Of a DNA stretch of 64,000 nt, positions 54,672 to 62,201 are shown in pieces. This DNA is from Marinobacter salexigens (GTDB lineage Bacteria; Pseudomonadota; Gammaproteobacteria; Pseudomonadales; Oleiphilaceae): assembly GCF_018860765.1 (NCBI RefSeq), contig NZ_JAHKPV010000019.1, positions 598,293-662,292 of the forward strand. The letters run 5' to 3'. Position 1 is the stretch's first letter, and the number at the start of each line of letters is the position of its first letter. The notes under the pieces are model-generated. The model worked only from the letters and a program-made list of their open reading frames with translations. It ran no database searches and was not told the origin of the DNA. The translations under genes were made by a program, and so were the position numbers.

Positions 54672-55463
54672 GTTTCCCGAAGTTTCAGATGTGATGCTCC
54701 TGATGATGAAGGTGCCGCTGTCGATTGCGTGCCTGATCAACTCCGGGGGACAGGCAGACACACCATGTACATCACTAGCATTTCGCCGAAACGACCCCAT
54801 AACGTAAGCTGCTTGATTGATGGCACCACGATAGTTTTGCCATAACCTATTAACTTCGTTGCCATCATCGGTCATCTGACCAAATCTGTCTCGATAGACG
54901 GGCTCTAAGACCGCAAATGACCGAGACACCCTCTGCTGATATGAGTCGTCATGAGGGTTTCCAAGATCATGTACTGTGTAGAGGTAATTTGTGACTGTGT
55001 CTAATCCGCTACATATGGCGGTCATTGCGCCCGAATAATCTCCTTCGCCAAACCGCCGATATGCGGTTCGAAGAAGACCCTTCACTTCCGCAGAAAAATC
55101 TTGGACAGCATCATCGACTTGAAAATCCAACGGCCAAAGCTGCCCATCAACTAATTTCCAGCCAAACCTCTGTGCGCAATCTGAGATGCGAGCTTCAAGG
55201 TGGCTTTTCTGCTCAAGCATTGCGGCTATAAGATACTGTATTGCCTTGTCAGGATTAGGCTCTTTCGAAATCAAACCATCCAACGCATCAAGAAGCTCTC
55301 CTTTTGATGCTCCCTTCGCTGGCAATGACTTCTGTTGGAGGTGCGCCAACTCTTCCACCGGCAATGCAGCAGCCGCGACTACATCCTTTGTCTCATTAAA
55401 GGTGAAGCCATCTTTGACTGTTGGCCGAAGCGCACGCCAAACCTTTTTTATATCTGTTTTCAT
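54642..55463 (-). CDS. Cassette gene: Abi-like (abortive infection C-terminal-like) protein
   Basis: A 273-residue helical protein. The stretch DYSGAMTAICSGLDTVTNYL followed by FRRNASDVHGVSACPPELIR then HAIDSGTFIIRSI resembles the Abi C-terminal domain, where a conserved R-N-x-x-x-x-H pattern is a HEPN-type RNase motif. Here RRNASDVHG supplies the Arg, Asn and His. The N-terminal half has no recognised motif. A defence role is plausible but not shown. The stop lies inside the attC. Confidence 0.55.
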   Translation of the reverse strand: MKTDIKKVWRALRPTVKDGFTFNETKDVVAAAALPVEELAHLQQKSLPAKGASKGELLDALDGLISKEPNPDKAIQYLIAAMLEQKSHLEARISDCAQRFGWKLVDGQLWPLDFQVDDAVQDFSAEVKGLLRTAYRRFGEGDYSGAMTAICSGLDTVTNYLYTVHDLGNPHDDSYQQRVSRSFAVLEPVYRDRFGQMTDDGNEVNRLWQNYRGAINQAAYVMGSFRRNASDVHGVSACPPELIRHAIDSGTFIIRSITSETSGNVQQDDALDF

Positions 55464-55476
55464 TGCTTACCTTTAC

Positions 55477-55578
55477 GTACAACGCCCAGCTAAGGGGCAA
55501 AATTTGATGGCAGTTTTTTTGCGTGTTTTTGCAAAAAAGGTGACAGCATATTTTGTCCGTTTGAGCTGTTTGTTAAGC
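55477..55578 (-). repeat. Long attC-like site
   Basis: Cores GTACAAC (55477-55483) and GTTAAGC (55572-55578), 102 bases. The inner GCAGTTTTTTTGCG and TTTGCAAAAAAGGTGACAGC form long A/T hairpin arms, like the site at 51975. Confidence 0.7.
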
Positions 55579-55947
55579 CATGCAGACGATAAAGAAACGC
55601 TTATCATCAATATTCTCTCCAAACCCTATTACCGGATTATCTATTCGTACTGATGAGTCATTGAATGTTTTCGAAAAAGCAGATACCAATGAAAACCCAG
55701 AGTCTATCGTTTCTATTTCTGAATATGCTTCAGAAACCTTTAATGCCTCTTTGCCAGGCAATATCTGAAAAAGGCACTCTTCATGTTCTATATCAACACC
55801 AATTTTAGCGATTGGCTCTATAGATTCCGTTCCATATATTTCACCGGAATCATCAATTTTTACGGAAAGCACGAACATGTCAAAATCGTCATCGATGACT
55901 TCTGACTCTTCAAGTTCATTGATAATACAACCAACATACTTACTCAA
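55573..55947 (-). CDS. Cassette gene: acidic hypothetical protein
   Basis: A 124-residue acidic protein (VIDDDFDMFVLSVKIDDSGE, GFGENIDDKRFFIVCMA) with alternating strands and helices, no membrane segment. No family recognised. The start is a TTG with AAGGAAT upstream. The stop TAA is the attC core. Confidence 0.55.
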   Translation of the reverse strand: MSKYVGCIINELEESEVIDDDFDMFVLSVKIDDSGEIYGTESIEPIAKIGVDIEHEECLFQILPGKEALKVSEAYSEIETIDSGFSLVSAFSKTFNDSSVRIDNPVIGFGENIDDKRFFIVCMA

Positions 55948-55966
55948 TGTGCATATTCCTTTGTAG

Positions 55967-56056
55967 GCTTAACGCTTAGGTAACCGGCACCAGAGCGCCA
56001 GCGAAGGGAACCAAAAGCAGGAAGCTTTTGGTGTCCGGTTGACCGTCTGGTTACAC
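55967..56056 (-). repeat. attC site
   Basis: Cores GCTTAAC (55967-55973) and GTTACAC (56050-56056), 90 bases. AGGTAACCGGCACCAGAG and a TTTTGGTGTCCGGTTGACC segment form its arms. Confidence 0.75.
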
Positions 56057-56068
56057 CTTGCGACTTAC

Positions 56069-56356
56069 TCAGTGCAGTTGGCTAAAAACTTCCGGATGTT
56101 GTTCTGCGATGCGCAACAGCGCAACTGCTGGGCCTTGTGGTTCTCTACGCCCTTGCTCCCAATCCTGTAGAGTGCGCACACTGACCCCCATGAGACCCGC
56201 AAAGGCAGACTGAGACATTTTTAGTTTCAGCCGAATAACCTGCGGCGCTGAGGGCTCAGACAACTCTTGAGTTCGCAGCGCCAGATTGCCCTTTTTGAAC
56301 TGTTTGATTTCATCAAGCCCAGCAAGGATTTCCGCACCAAGATTTCTATCACTCAT
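56069..56356 (-). CDS. Cassette gene: HigA-type antitoxin
   Basis: A 95-residue Xre-type helix-turn-helix protein. The DNA-binding part lies at 45-90: IRLKLKMSQSAFAGLMGVSV then RTLQDWEQGRREPQGPAVAL. The first 40 residues should wrap the toxin. It follows and overlaps the toxin gene by eight bases, the reverse order (toxin first) used by higBA systems. It should bind the palindrome upstream and repress the pair. Confidence 0.86.
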   Translation of the reverse strand: MSDRNLGAEILAGLDEIKQFKKGNLALRTQELSEPSAPQVIRLKLKMSQSAFAGLMGVSVRTLQDWEQGRREPQGPAVALLRIAEQHPEVFSQLH

Positions 56357-56660
56357 TTTTGATGGCCTCCGCTATCTGCTTGAGCATGTGCCCAGGAATC
56401 GAGGCACGCTCAGATTTACTGTACAACGTCAGCATCCATACTTCGTGGTCAGACTTCTTCCAATAATAAATTGCTCGAATGCCGCCACTCTTGCCCGATC
56501 CGGCTGGCGCCCACCGAACCTTGCGAACACCACCAGACCCTTTAATGAGATCGCCTGCATCAGGCTTCTGCAAAAGGTATGTTTGGAGCCCACGATATTC
56601 TTCGTCCGTGAGGTAGCTCGGCAACAGCTTGGTGAATGTTGAGGTTTCGATGAATAGCAT
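56349..56660 (-). CDS. Cassette gene: RelE/HigB-type toxin
   Basis: A 103-residue RelE/ParE-superfamily toxin, starting MLFIETSTFTKLLPSYLTDEE. KGSGGVRKVRWAPAGSGKSG and GIRAIYYWKKSDHEVWMLTLYSK are the core motifs of HigB-2-like mRNA interferases, which cleave mRNA on ribosomes. ATG at 56660 is used; the frame extends six codons upstream over the promoter. It heads the operon. Confidence 0.86.
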   Translation of the reverse strand: MLFIETSTFTKLLPSYLTDEEYRGLQTYLLQKPDAGDLIKGSGGVRKVRWAPAGSGKSGGIRAIYYWKKSDHEVWMLTLYSKSERASIPGHMLKQIAEAIKNE

Positions 56661-56695
56661 AGCCAAAATATACGGCAATGCCGTACAAATCTCAA
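56661..56695 (-). promoter_or_regulatory. Promoter and operator of the toxin-antitoxin pair
   Basis: On the minus strand TTGAGA (56690-56695) and TATATT (56667-56672) are spaced by exactly 17 bases. Between them lies the perfect palindrome TACGGCA-A-TGCCGTA (plus strand 56671-56685), a likely antitoxin operator. The start of transcription would fall at or near the toxin ATG, giving a leaderless or nearly leaderless mRNA. Confidence 0.75.
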
Positions 56696-56710
56696 GATTA
56701 GCTTAGCGAG

Positions 56711-56771
56711 GTGTAACGCTGAGCGAAGCGGCGGCCCGTCAGGGACGTCCGCCTTACGCGGCTTGTTATCA
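56711..56771 (-). repeat. attC site
   Basis: Cores GTGTAAC (56711-56717) and GTTATCA (56765-56771), 61 bases, with inner GCGGCGGCCCGTCAGGGACG. A short Pseudomonas-like attC. Confidence 0.8.
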
Positions 56772-56776
56772 CTGCC

Positions 56777-57175
56777 TCAGTCATACTCTGCATGCTGAGG
56801 CAGATCATCCGTAATCTCGAACCAAGGTGCCTTGCTGCCCACGAATACGTGGCGCCCTGCTTTTACTCCCGGATCGGTATCGAGTGTTCCGAGTGGAAAG
56901 CCGTAGATCTCGAGATTAGCATCGAATTTTGTATAGAGGCTAGAACCGCAGTTTGAGCAAAAGCCCTTGTGCTCACCCGGAGAGGATTCGTAGAACTTCA
57001 ACAGTTCCTGACCTTTGACGGTGCTCCAGTCCGAGGACTTTACCTTTGCCCGCGTTCTGAACGCTGAGGCATGGAGCTTTCGACACATTGAGCAGTGACA
57101 GTGAAGTACATCGGTCAGCGGACCGTTGATTTCGTACTCAATGCCTCCGCAGAGACAACTACCTGTTTGCTTCAT
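56777..57175 (-). CDS. Cassette gene: GFA family zinc protein
   Basis: A 132-residue GFA (glutathione-dependent formaldehyde-activating enzyme-like) protein. Zinc cysteines appear as CLCGG (7, 9), CHCSMC (26, 28, 31) and CSNCG (near 73, 76). The family name comes from Gfa, but most members have no shown activity. AAGGAGG gives a strong ribosome binding site. Confidence 0.88.
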   Translation of the reverse strand: MKQTGSCLCGGIEYEINGPLTDVLHCHCSMCRKLHASAFRTRAKVKSSDWSTVKGQELLKFYESSPGEHKGFCSNCGSSLYTKFDANLEIYGFPLGTLDTDPGVKAGRHVFVGSKAPWFEITDDLPQHAEYD

Positions 57176-57192
57176 TGATGCACCTCCTTGTG

Positions 57193-57259
57193 TGATAACG
57201 CTTAGTTCAGCTGCGGCCGCTGCGCAGCAGTGGACGTCGGCTGGAACGTATGGTTATGA
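57193..57259 (-). repeat. attC site
   Basis: Cores TGATAAC (57193-57199) and GTTATGA (57253-57259), 67 bases, with GCGGCCGCTGCGCAGCAG inside. Confidence 0.75.
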
Positions 57260-57976
57260 ATTTCTATATACCGAATCGAAATTCGAAAATGCGTCTTCAA
57301 CTCGGTACTTAGTTTCCAAAGCTGCTGCGACCCTTACCGTAGCCTTGAATAAAGGTGCACTGTTTGGGATAGCACAGCTAGCTACGGCTCCCTCTCGCCC
57401 ATGCTCATCTACTTCATAGCCCGTCACATTGTATGACACCGTTTGCTCCTCCCTGTGCAAAGAAAGGCGAACAGTCTTTGCATATCTATGCCGCTCCTCA
57501 ATGAAACTGCGATCGCATCCTAACTCCAGAGAGTCGCCAAAAGGCCTAAATAGGTTCGACGTTGCCATCACAAACAACGTCGCAACATCCAAGCCCATTT
57601 CGACCTCATCTCTAGAGGGCTTCTTATACTCATGCTCAAGCAAATTACGAGTGAAAGACACCTTTCTCAGAATCGCAGGCATTAGCAGACCTAGCTCTTT
57701 CAGACAGTCGATTTTCTTGGGAATATTCCAAGAATAGGCGTCATATCCAAAGGACAGGAGAGCTTGATCCATCTGACAGACTATCGCCCGTTTGGCATTG
57801 GTGATGGAGTTAATCGAAGCAGACAGTCCACCAGTTAAAAGATCCTCTTCCGCTTGAACCAGAAATTCAGCTGGCTCAATTTCCATAGGCAAAAGACCGA
57901 AAGAACCTCCCAGCGTAGACACCGCGCAGTGTTGGATGTCCATATCCATTTCTTGAAGAAGATCTTTCAAGTCCAA
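57254..57976 (-). CDS. Cassette gene: HEPN-like protein
   Basis: A 240-residue helical protein. FTRNLLEHEYKKPSRDEVE (about residue 120) has the R-N-x-x-x-H arrangement of HEPN-domain RNases, set between helices. The C-terminal third is beta-rich with no named motif. It starts with a TTG eight bases after GGAG and its TAA stop is the attC core. HEPN proteins often act in phage defence or toxin-antitoxin pairs, but no partner gene is present. Confidence 0.55.
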   Translation of the reverse strand: MDLKDLLQEMDMDIQHCAVSTLGGSFGLLPMEIEPAEFLVQAEEDLLTGGLSASINSITNAKRAIVCQMDQALLSFGYDAYSWNIPKKIDCLKELGLLMPAILRKVSFTRNLLEHEYKKPSRDEVEMGLDVATLFVMATSNLFRPFGDSLELGCDRSFIEERHRYAKTVRLSLHREEQTVSYNVTGYEVDEHGREGAVASCAIPNSAPLFKATVRVAAALETKYRVEDAFSNFDSVYRNS

Positions 57977-57994
57977 GCCAGAGGCTCCAAAAAT

Positions 57995-58094
57995 TTATAA
58001 CGCTGAATGTTAAGCGGCGCCTACGGAGCGCAGCGTAGTAGGCGTCCGGCGGACGGCCGCCAGGCCGGTAGCGAACTTGAACGATTGGTTATAC
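57995..58094 (-). repeat. attC site
   Basis: Cores TTATAAC (57995-58001) and GTTATAC (58088-58094), 100 bases, with CGGCGGACGGCCGCCAGGC as an inner hairpin. Confidence 0.75.
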
Positions 58095-58100
58095 ATAAGG

Positions 58101-58376
58101 CTACCACCCCCACCAATGCCAAACCTTGGCTATACCGCGCCAGACACTCCCAAGAATAGACGGGAAAAGTCGCGGGAGCAGCAACGCCAGCACAGCAAAA
58201 CCCAAGATGGAGAAAATGAGGTAACGACTGCTCAGAAAGCCATCCCAGTATACGGCCAACTCCAAATTGACCCAGAGCCAAACGAATGCTGCCGTTGGGA
58301 CAGAGAAAAACAGCGAGGCAAAAAGGCTGATCAACCTTATTTCAATTGGCCCATCTTGGCCGCGATTCCTTGCCAT
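58101..58376 (-). CDS. Cassette gene: membrane protein
   Basis: A 91-residue protein with two hydrophobic helices (ISLFASLFFSVPTAAFVWLW and YLIFSILGFAVLALLLP) and an amphipathic, Trp-rich tail (WRGIAKVWHWWGW). No known family. The ribosome binding site is not strong. Confidence 0.55.
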   Translation of the reverse strand: MARNRGQDGPIEIRLISLFASLFFSVPTAAFVWLWVNLELAVYWDGFLSSRYLIFSILGFAVLALLLPRLFPSILGSVWRGIAKVWHWWGW

Positions 58377-58396
58377 AATCTATGAACATTCCTTGT

Positions 58397-58468
58397 GTAT
58401 AACGCCTTGGCTTTGCGGCGCACCGGAGCGCCAGCATAGGTGCGTCCGACAACAGCCATTTGTTAGGC
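58397..58468 (-). repeat. attC site
   Basis: Cores GTATAAC (58397-58403) and GTTAGGC (58462-58468), 72 bases. Confidence 0.78.
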
Positions 58469-59020
58469 TTCGCCACCGAATTGCGGGAACTTGGCCAGAT
58501 ACTGCTGAAGCCCATAATTGCCCTTCAAAATATCAGACTCTTGAAAAAGCTGCTCTAGGTCCAAGATGTCGATTGGATCTTTTCTTGTGTGGGGCCAAGC
58601 GGCAAATCCGTATATAACAATCGCTGATCGTGGTTCGATGGGACCAGCTTCGAAGTAGGAAGGCTGGGTGATGCGATCCCTATTGAAGAGCTTTAGGTAA
58701 AACTCATGGCGCCAATGCTCTTCGTGTTCCTCAGAGAGACGCTTATATAAAGTTGTCTTTAGCGATCTTCGCAGCGACTTGTATGACTCAATATGCCTTG
58801 CTGATGTTAACCAGTTCAGTCGATCAGGTGCAGGCTGTCCGTCCTCTCCTGCGTTCAGCATGAGAGAACGAAATGCTCTTTCTAGCGCTAAGACAGACTC
58901 TTTAAAAATCTCTGCGTCGTGAGTGTTTCGCCAAGGCACATAGATGGCCAGAATTGAAACCATCGCCGAGCCAAAGGCTATAGCTGCTGAAATAACGGCA
59001 ATTTTATCTGTTATCTCCAT
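58463..59020 (-). CDS. Cassette gene: membrane-anchored hypothetical protein
   Basis: About 185 residues: one N-terminal membrane helix (AVISAAIAFGSAMVSILAIYV), then a soluble helical domain (LALERAFRSLMLNAG, SLRRSLKTTLYKRLSEEHEE). No known family. I start at ATG 59020 with AGG upstream; the frame opens at 59050 within the attC. The stop TAA is the attC core. Confidence 0.58.
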   Translation of the reverse strand: MEITDKIAVISAAIAFGSAMVSILAIYVPWRNTHDAEIFKESVLALERAFRSLMLNAGEDGQPAPDRLNWLTSARHIESYKSLRRSLKTTLYKRLSEEHEEHWRHEFYLKLFNRDRITQPSYFEAGPIEPRSAIVIYGFAAWPHTRKDPIDILDLEQLFQESDILKGNYGLQQYLAKFPQFGGEA

Positions 59021-59034
59021 GGCTACCTCAAGAC

Positions 59035-59112
59035 GCCTAACGCCAGTCATAAACGGCCGAGTGAAACGAGGTCCGGCGACCGAAGGGAGCGAATTTGATG
59101 GCTTGGTTATGC
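59035..59112 (-). repeat. attC site
   Basis: Cores GCCTAAC (59035-59041) and GTTATGC (59106-59112), 78 bases. Confidence 0.78.
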
Positions 59113-59715
59113 GCGCTCTGCACTGAAGCTCTCTCCAATAACGTATGACGCTCCCACTTCAAGCGCTTTCAGCGTGGGATAGGCTATAAACTCTGTGCCA
59201 GTCCACCGTTTAGGAATGCTACCCTCAAGAGGATTTACTCGGATTGGATGTTCTTTCAGTGCCTGTAGAATCTTGTCTGCCAATGACCGGGGAAAGCGAC
59301 CCAGCGTGCCGTACTTAGAAGCAACGATGCCGTCGACCGTAGGGTATAAATTCAAAAACCGGTGCAAATATTCTGCCCTTCCGAATACCTCAATACAGTT
59401 ACTCAATAGTATTCCCAAAAGACATGCGGGATCACAATGATTTTCTGAAAACATGAGGTCTACTTCGCTTTCCCTATAGGGGATAAGAAGTGCCGACTCT
59501 TCGCTAACGGATAGAGTCTCTTCACCAACCGAGGCTATGCGCTCCTCGACTACTCCAGCACATGACACCTCCCAAATTTCAGGCTGTGTTTCTTCGCGCA
59601 TAGATATGGATAGATTTATGCGCAGGTCGTCCGCATACCAATCGGCGTCGACTATACGAATCAAACCTTCCGCTTCGTCGAATTCCGATTCCAGCCTTCT
59701 GAGAAGATATTCCAT
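59107..59715 (-). CDS. Cassette gene: hypothetical protein
   Basis: A 202-residue soluble protein of mixed strands and helices. No motif recognised. Distinct stretches are DADWYADDLRINLSISMREE near residue 22 and HRFLNLYPTVDGIVASKYGT near 132. AGGGTAGCT lies before the ATG, and the TAA stop lies in the attC core. Confidence 0.58.
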   Translation of the reverse strand: MEYLLRRLESEFDEAEGLIRIVDADWYADDLRINLSISMREETQPEIWEVSCAGVVEERIASVGEETLSVSEESALLIPYRESEVDLMFSENHCDPACLLGILLSNCIEVFGRAEYLHRFLNLYPTVDGIVASKYGTLGRFPRSLADKILQALKEHPIRVNPLEGSIPKRWTGTEFIAYPTLKALEVGASYVIGESFSAERA

Positions 59716-59727
59716 AGCTACCCTAGT

Positions 59728-59799
59728 GCATAACGCCAGTGGTAATGGGCGCCAACGGAGCGCAGTGTAGTTGGCGTCCCGTTGACCACCTTGTTAAAC
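59728..59799 (-). repeat. attC site
   Basis: Cores GCATAAC (59728-59734) and GTTAAAC (59793-59799), 72 bases, with GGGCGCCAACGGAGCGCAG inside. Confidence 0.78.
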
Positions 59800-59801
59800 G
59801 A

Positions 59802-60113
59802 CTATTGCTCAGGTGACGTGCGTTCCTGGATTAAATCTCTGAGCACTGAGATTTGCCCTAATGCCCAGCTAACATGCTGATCTGTGCTGTGGCCGTTTGT
59901 AATGTCATAACCCACTGCTGCGCGAATGCTCCAGCATGCGGATGATAGCTTTTCAGCACTATAGCCATCCAACTCATCCTCAAGTGCGTCAAACTCAGCT
60001 TTGATCGCTTGCGTTGCAGCATATATGGCTGCCTGCTCAAGGCCGCTGGAAGCATGAGAGGCGAGATTAGCTAAGTCTTCAAGCCGATCCACGATTAAAA
60101 GCTGATCATTCAT
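59802..60113 (-). CDS. Cassette gene: small helical protein
   Basis: A 103-residue helical protein starting MNDQLLIVDRLEDLANLASH from the ATG at 60113 with AAGGAG upstream. Much of it is alanine-rich helix (AAIYAATQAIKAEFDALEDE) and no family is recognised. A 32-residue N-terminal extension of the frame is translated attC and is left out. Confidence 0.62.
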   Translation of the reverse strand: MNDQLLIVDRLEDLANLASHASSGLEQAAIYAATQAIKAEFDALEDELDGYSAEKLSSACWSIRAAVGYDITNGHSTDQHVSWALGQISVLRDLIQERTSPEQ

Positions 60114-60128
60114 TGCACGCTCCTTGTT

Positions 60129-60190
60129 GTTTAACGCCGCGCTAAACCGCGCCGGCTCTTTCGGCGTCGGATTTAAGCGCTTTGTTATAG
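60129..60190 (-). repeat. attC site
   Basis: Cores GTTTAAC (60129-60135) and GTTATAG (60184-60190), 62 bases, with CGCGCCGGCTC and CGGCGTCGG inside. Confidence 0.78.
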
Positions 60191-60436
60191 CGGACTTTAG
60201 TGCCGCCAAATGAAAAGTATGGCGATACTTAAACCCACTACAACTGATTGATTTTTACGGTGATACTGGAGTTGCACTGAGCGAGGAACGAACGATTGAT
60301 ATTGACGGCCATTCCTTTGCCAAATAGTGCAGCCTTCGATGACCGCGATGTGTTCTAAATAGTACCAGATTTTAACGAAGGCAACTGGTCTGACGTGTGA
60401 AGCTTTGGCAGAACAAAACCCTATGCCGCCCTTGAG
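60191..60436 (-). other. Cassette without a recognisable gene
   Basis: About 245 bases between two attC sites hold no minus-strand frame above about 25 codons. The only short candidate, an ATG near 60317 (MAVNINRSFLAQCN), has its AAAGGA too close to the start. It may be a non-coding cassette, a decayed gene, or one that carries an RNA. Confidence 0.5.
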
Positions 60437-60535
60437 CTATAACGCCGTTGTTCAGCGGTGCCCTTGTAGCGCAGCGAAAAGGGCATCCGGTGGAGGGCCG
60501 TCAGGCCCGGAACGAACTGGAACACTTGGTTAGAG
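60437..60535 (-). repeat. attC site
   Basis: Cores CTATAAC (60437-60443) and GTTAGAG (60529-60535), 99 bases, with GGAGGGCCGTCAGGCCCGG as an inner hairpin. Confidence 0.78.
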
Positions 60536-60544
60536 CCGCTGCGG

Positions 60545-60862
60545 TCATGTGCCATGGATTCCAGCCCTCCATCGCCTGAAGATCAGTAGCGCAAGAAACA
60601 CGATTGCCGCAACCAAAGCAATGTTCAAAGCTAACCTAGGAAAGGATACCCAAGTCGGATATTCCTGGGGAAGCATGACGGTATAGGAGCGCGGAAATGA
60701 AGGTGGATCTTGCTTCTCGACACTCTGCCACACAAACGAAAAAGGGAGACCGTGAGGAATCTTCCCCATTTCAGCTCTACTAAAAACAGTCGCCGGCAAA
60801 AGCAGCGACGCCATAACTAGGACAGCTGACAAACATGCACATCCGACAATCTGCTTAGTCAT
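60545..60862 (-). CDS. Cassette gene: membrane protein
   Basis: A 105-residue protein with an N-terminal hydrophobic stretch that may be a signal anchor (CACLSAVLVMASLLLPATVF) and a second helix (LALNIALVAAIVFLALLIF) ending in basic RRWRAG. The middle is hydrophilic and would face the periplasm. No family recognised. The IS3 element is inserted 27 bases upstream of its start. Confidence 0.6.
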   Translation of the reverse strand: MTKQIVGCACLSAVLVMASLLLPATVFSRAEMGKIPHGLPFSFVWQSVEKQDPPSFPRSYTVMLPQEYPTWVSFPRLALNIALVAAIVFLALLIFRRWRAGIHGT

Positions 60863-60913
60863 ACCACCATTTCCCTGTGGTCTTGGTCCTACCCACGAAA
60901 AGTAGACACTCGG

Positions 60914-61771
60914 TTATGCGCATCTGCGCTCAAATTCTACCGGGCTAATATAGCCCAAGGCAGAGTGTCTTCTCTTCCGGTTATAAAACACTTCGATGTA
61001 CTCGAAGATAGCCGATTTGGCCGCCCTGATCGAATCGAAACACTCTGCGTAGATCAACTCAACCTTGAGCCTGCTGAAGAACGATTCCATGGGGGCATTA
61101 TCCCAACAATTCCCCTTCCGACTCATGCTGGGCACACAGTTCCTGGAGCGCAGATAGTCCTGATAGCCCGTTGAGCGGTATTGAACACCTCGGTCTGAAT
61201 GCACAATCAAGCCGGGAACCACCTCGCGGCGTCCATAGGCCATGCTCAGTGCATCTGTAATCAGCTGCTCCGTCATGCTCGTATCCAGTGACCAACCAAC
61301 GATCTGACGCGAGAACAAGTCCATCACCGTCGCCAGATATAACCATCGGTCGTTGACCCAGATATAGGTAATATCGGTGGTCCATTTCTGGTTTGGTCGC
61401 TCGGCAGCAAACTGACGCCACAACAGGTTGTCGGCGACATTGTTCATCGCCTCTGACGTGCGGCTATATTTAAAAGCCTTGCCATTGCGAGCGCGAATAG
61501 ACTTCTCCCGCATGATTCCGGCCACGTAATTGACCGAACAAGGAACGCCGGTTTCGGTTAACTCTCTAGCAATGCGAGGGGCTCCATAGCGCGCTTTGAA
61601 GCTGGCATACGTTTTCATGATGGCTGACTCCATCTCCGCCCTTCGTTGATCCTTCAAGCTTGTAGGGCGCTGCTTCCAGCGATAATAACCACTGGCCGAG
61701 ACCTGCATCACCCTGCACATAAGCCGCACGGTATACCACTGACGAAACTGATCCATCAGCGCGTACTTCAC
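60914..61771 (-). CDS. IS3-family transposase OrfB
   Basis: A 285-residue integrase-core protein. DDE residues are in WTTDITYIW, VHSDRGVQYRS and WDNAPMESFFSRLKVE. The N-terminal HTH_21-like part starts with YYRWKQRP. It starts with GTG that overlaps the OrfA stop (GTGA), so it may be made by coupling or, as in other IS3 elements, by frameshifting into a fusion. Confidence 0.93.
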   Translation of the reverse strand: MKYALMDQFRQWYTVRLMCRVMQVSASGYYRWKQRPTSLKDQRRAEMESAIMKTYASFKARYGAPRIARELTETGVPCSVNYVAGIMREKSIRARNGKAFKYSRTSEAMNNVADNLLWRQFAAERPNQKWTTDITYIWVNDRWLYLATVMDLFSRQIVGWSLDTSMTEQLITDALSMAYGRREVVPGLIVHSDRGVQYRSTGYQDYLRSRNCVPSMSRKGNCWDNAPMESFFSRLKVELIYAECFDSIRAAKSAIFEYIEVFYNRKRRHSALGYISPVEFERRCA

Positions 61772-62076
61772 TCTTGGGACTTCGCGAAGTACGCAGACAC
61801 CTTTTTTAGGAACTCGTTCTCCTTCTTCAGGGTATCCATTTCACGCCTGAGCTTGCGCATGGCTTCACTCTCAGCCTTGGAATAATCGACTCCACCAACC
61901 GAATTGAACTGCTTGTCTGATAGTCTCTTGAACTGCTGACGCCAGTTGTAAATCTGACCAGGGTGAATTCCCAGTTCGCGTGCCACAGCCGCAGCTGTGT
62001 TATCCGGTTGATCAGCTCTGCGAACGGCTTCCCGACGAAACTCTTCGGTATAAGCTTGAGTTTGTTTGCGGCTCAT
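61768..62076 (-). CDS. IS3-family transposase OrfA
   Basis: A 102-residue protein with a helix-turn-helix (AAVARELGIHPGQIYNWRQQFK) and a C-terminal leucine-zipper helix (MRKLRREMDTLKKENEFLKK). It binds the ends of the element. It starts just inside the right inverted repeat. Confidence 0.92.
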   Translation of the reverse strand: MSRKQTQAYTEEFRREAVRRADQPDNTAAAVARELGIHPGQIYNWRQQFKRLSDKQFNSVGGVDYSKAESEAMRKLRREMDTLKKENEFLKKVSAYFAKSQE

Positions 62077-62143
62077 AAAACACCTCCGTGTTAGGGGCTA
62101 CCCTAACTATAGAAGGTGTCTACTGTTCGTGGGTAACTCGGGT

Positions 62144-62201
62144 CTCTAACGCTGAACGAAGCGGCGCGTCTCACGCGTCCGCCTTCCGTGACTTGTTAGC
62201 T
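62144..62201 (-). repeat. attC site
   Basis: Cores CTCTAAC (62144-62150) and GTTAGCT (62195-62201), 58 bases, with GAAGCGGCGCGTCTCACGCG inside. The last nine codons of the next cassette gene run into it. Confidence 0.8.

Larger units (their letters stand above)
60890..62135 (-). mobile_element. Complete IS3-family insertion sequence
   Basis: Terminal inverted repeats TACCCACGAAAAGTAGACAC (60890-60909) and its complement at 62116-62135 match at 19 of 20 positions and enclose two overlapping minus-strand transposase genes. No clear target duplication was found in the flanking bases. It lies between a cassette gene start and the next attC. Confidence 0.88.

Noticed and set aside
55186..55653. 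155-codon plus-strand frame
   Set aside because: Shadow of the Abi-like gene and runs through an attC.
60880..62145. Target site duplication of the IS3 element
   Set aside because: Bases next to the two ends do not match for 3-5 positions at any likely end.
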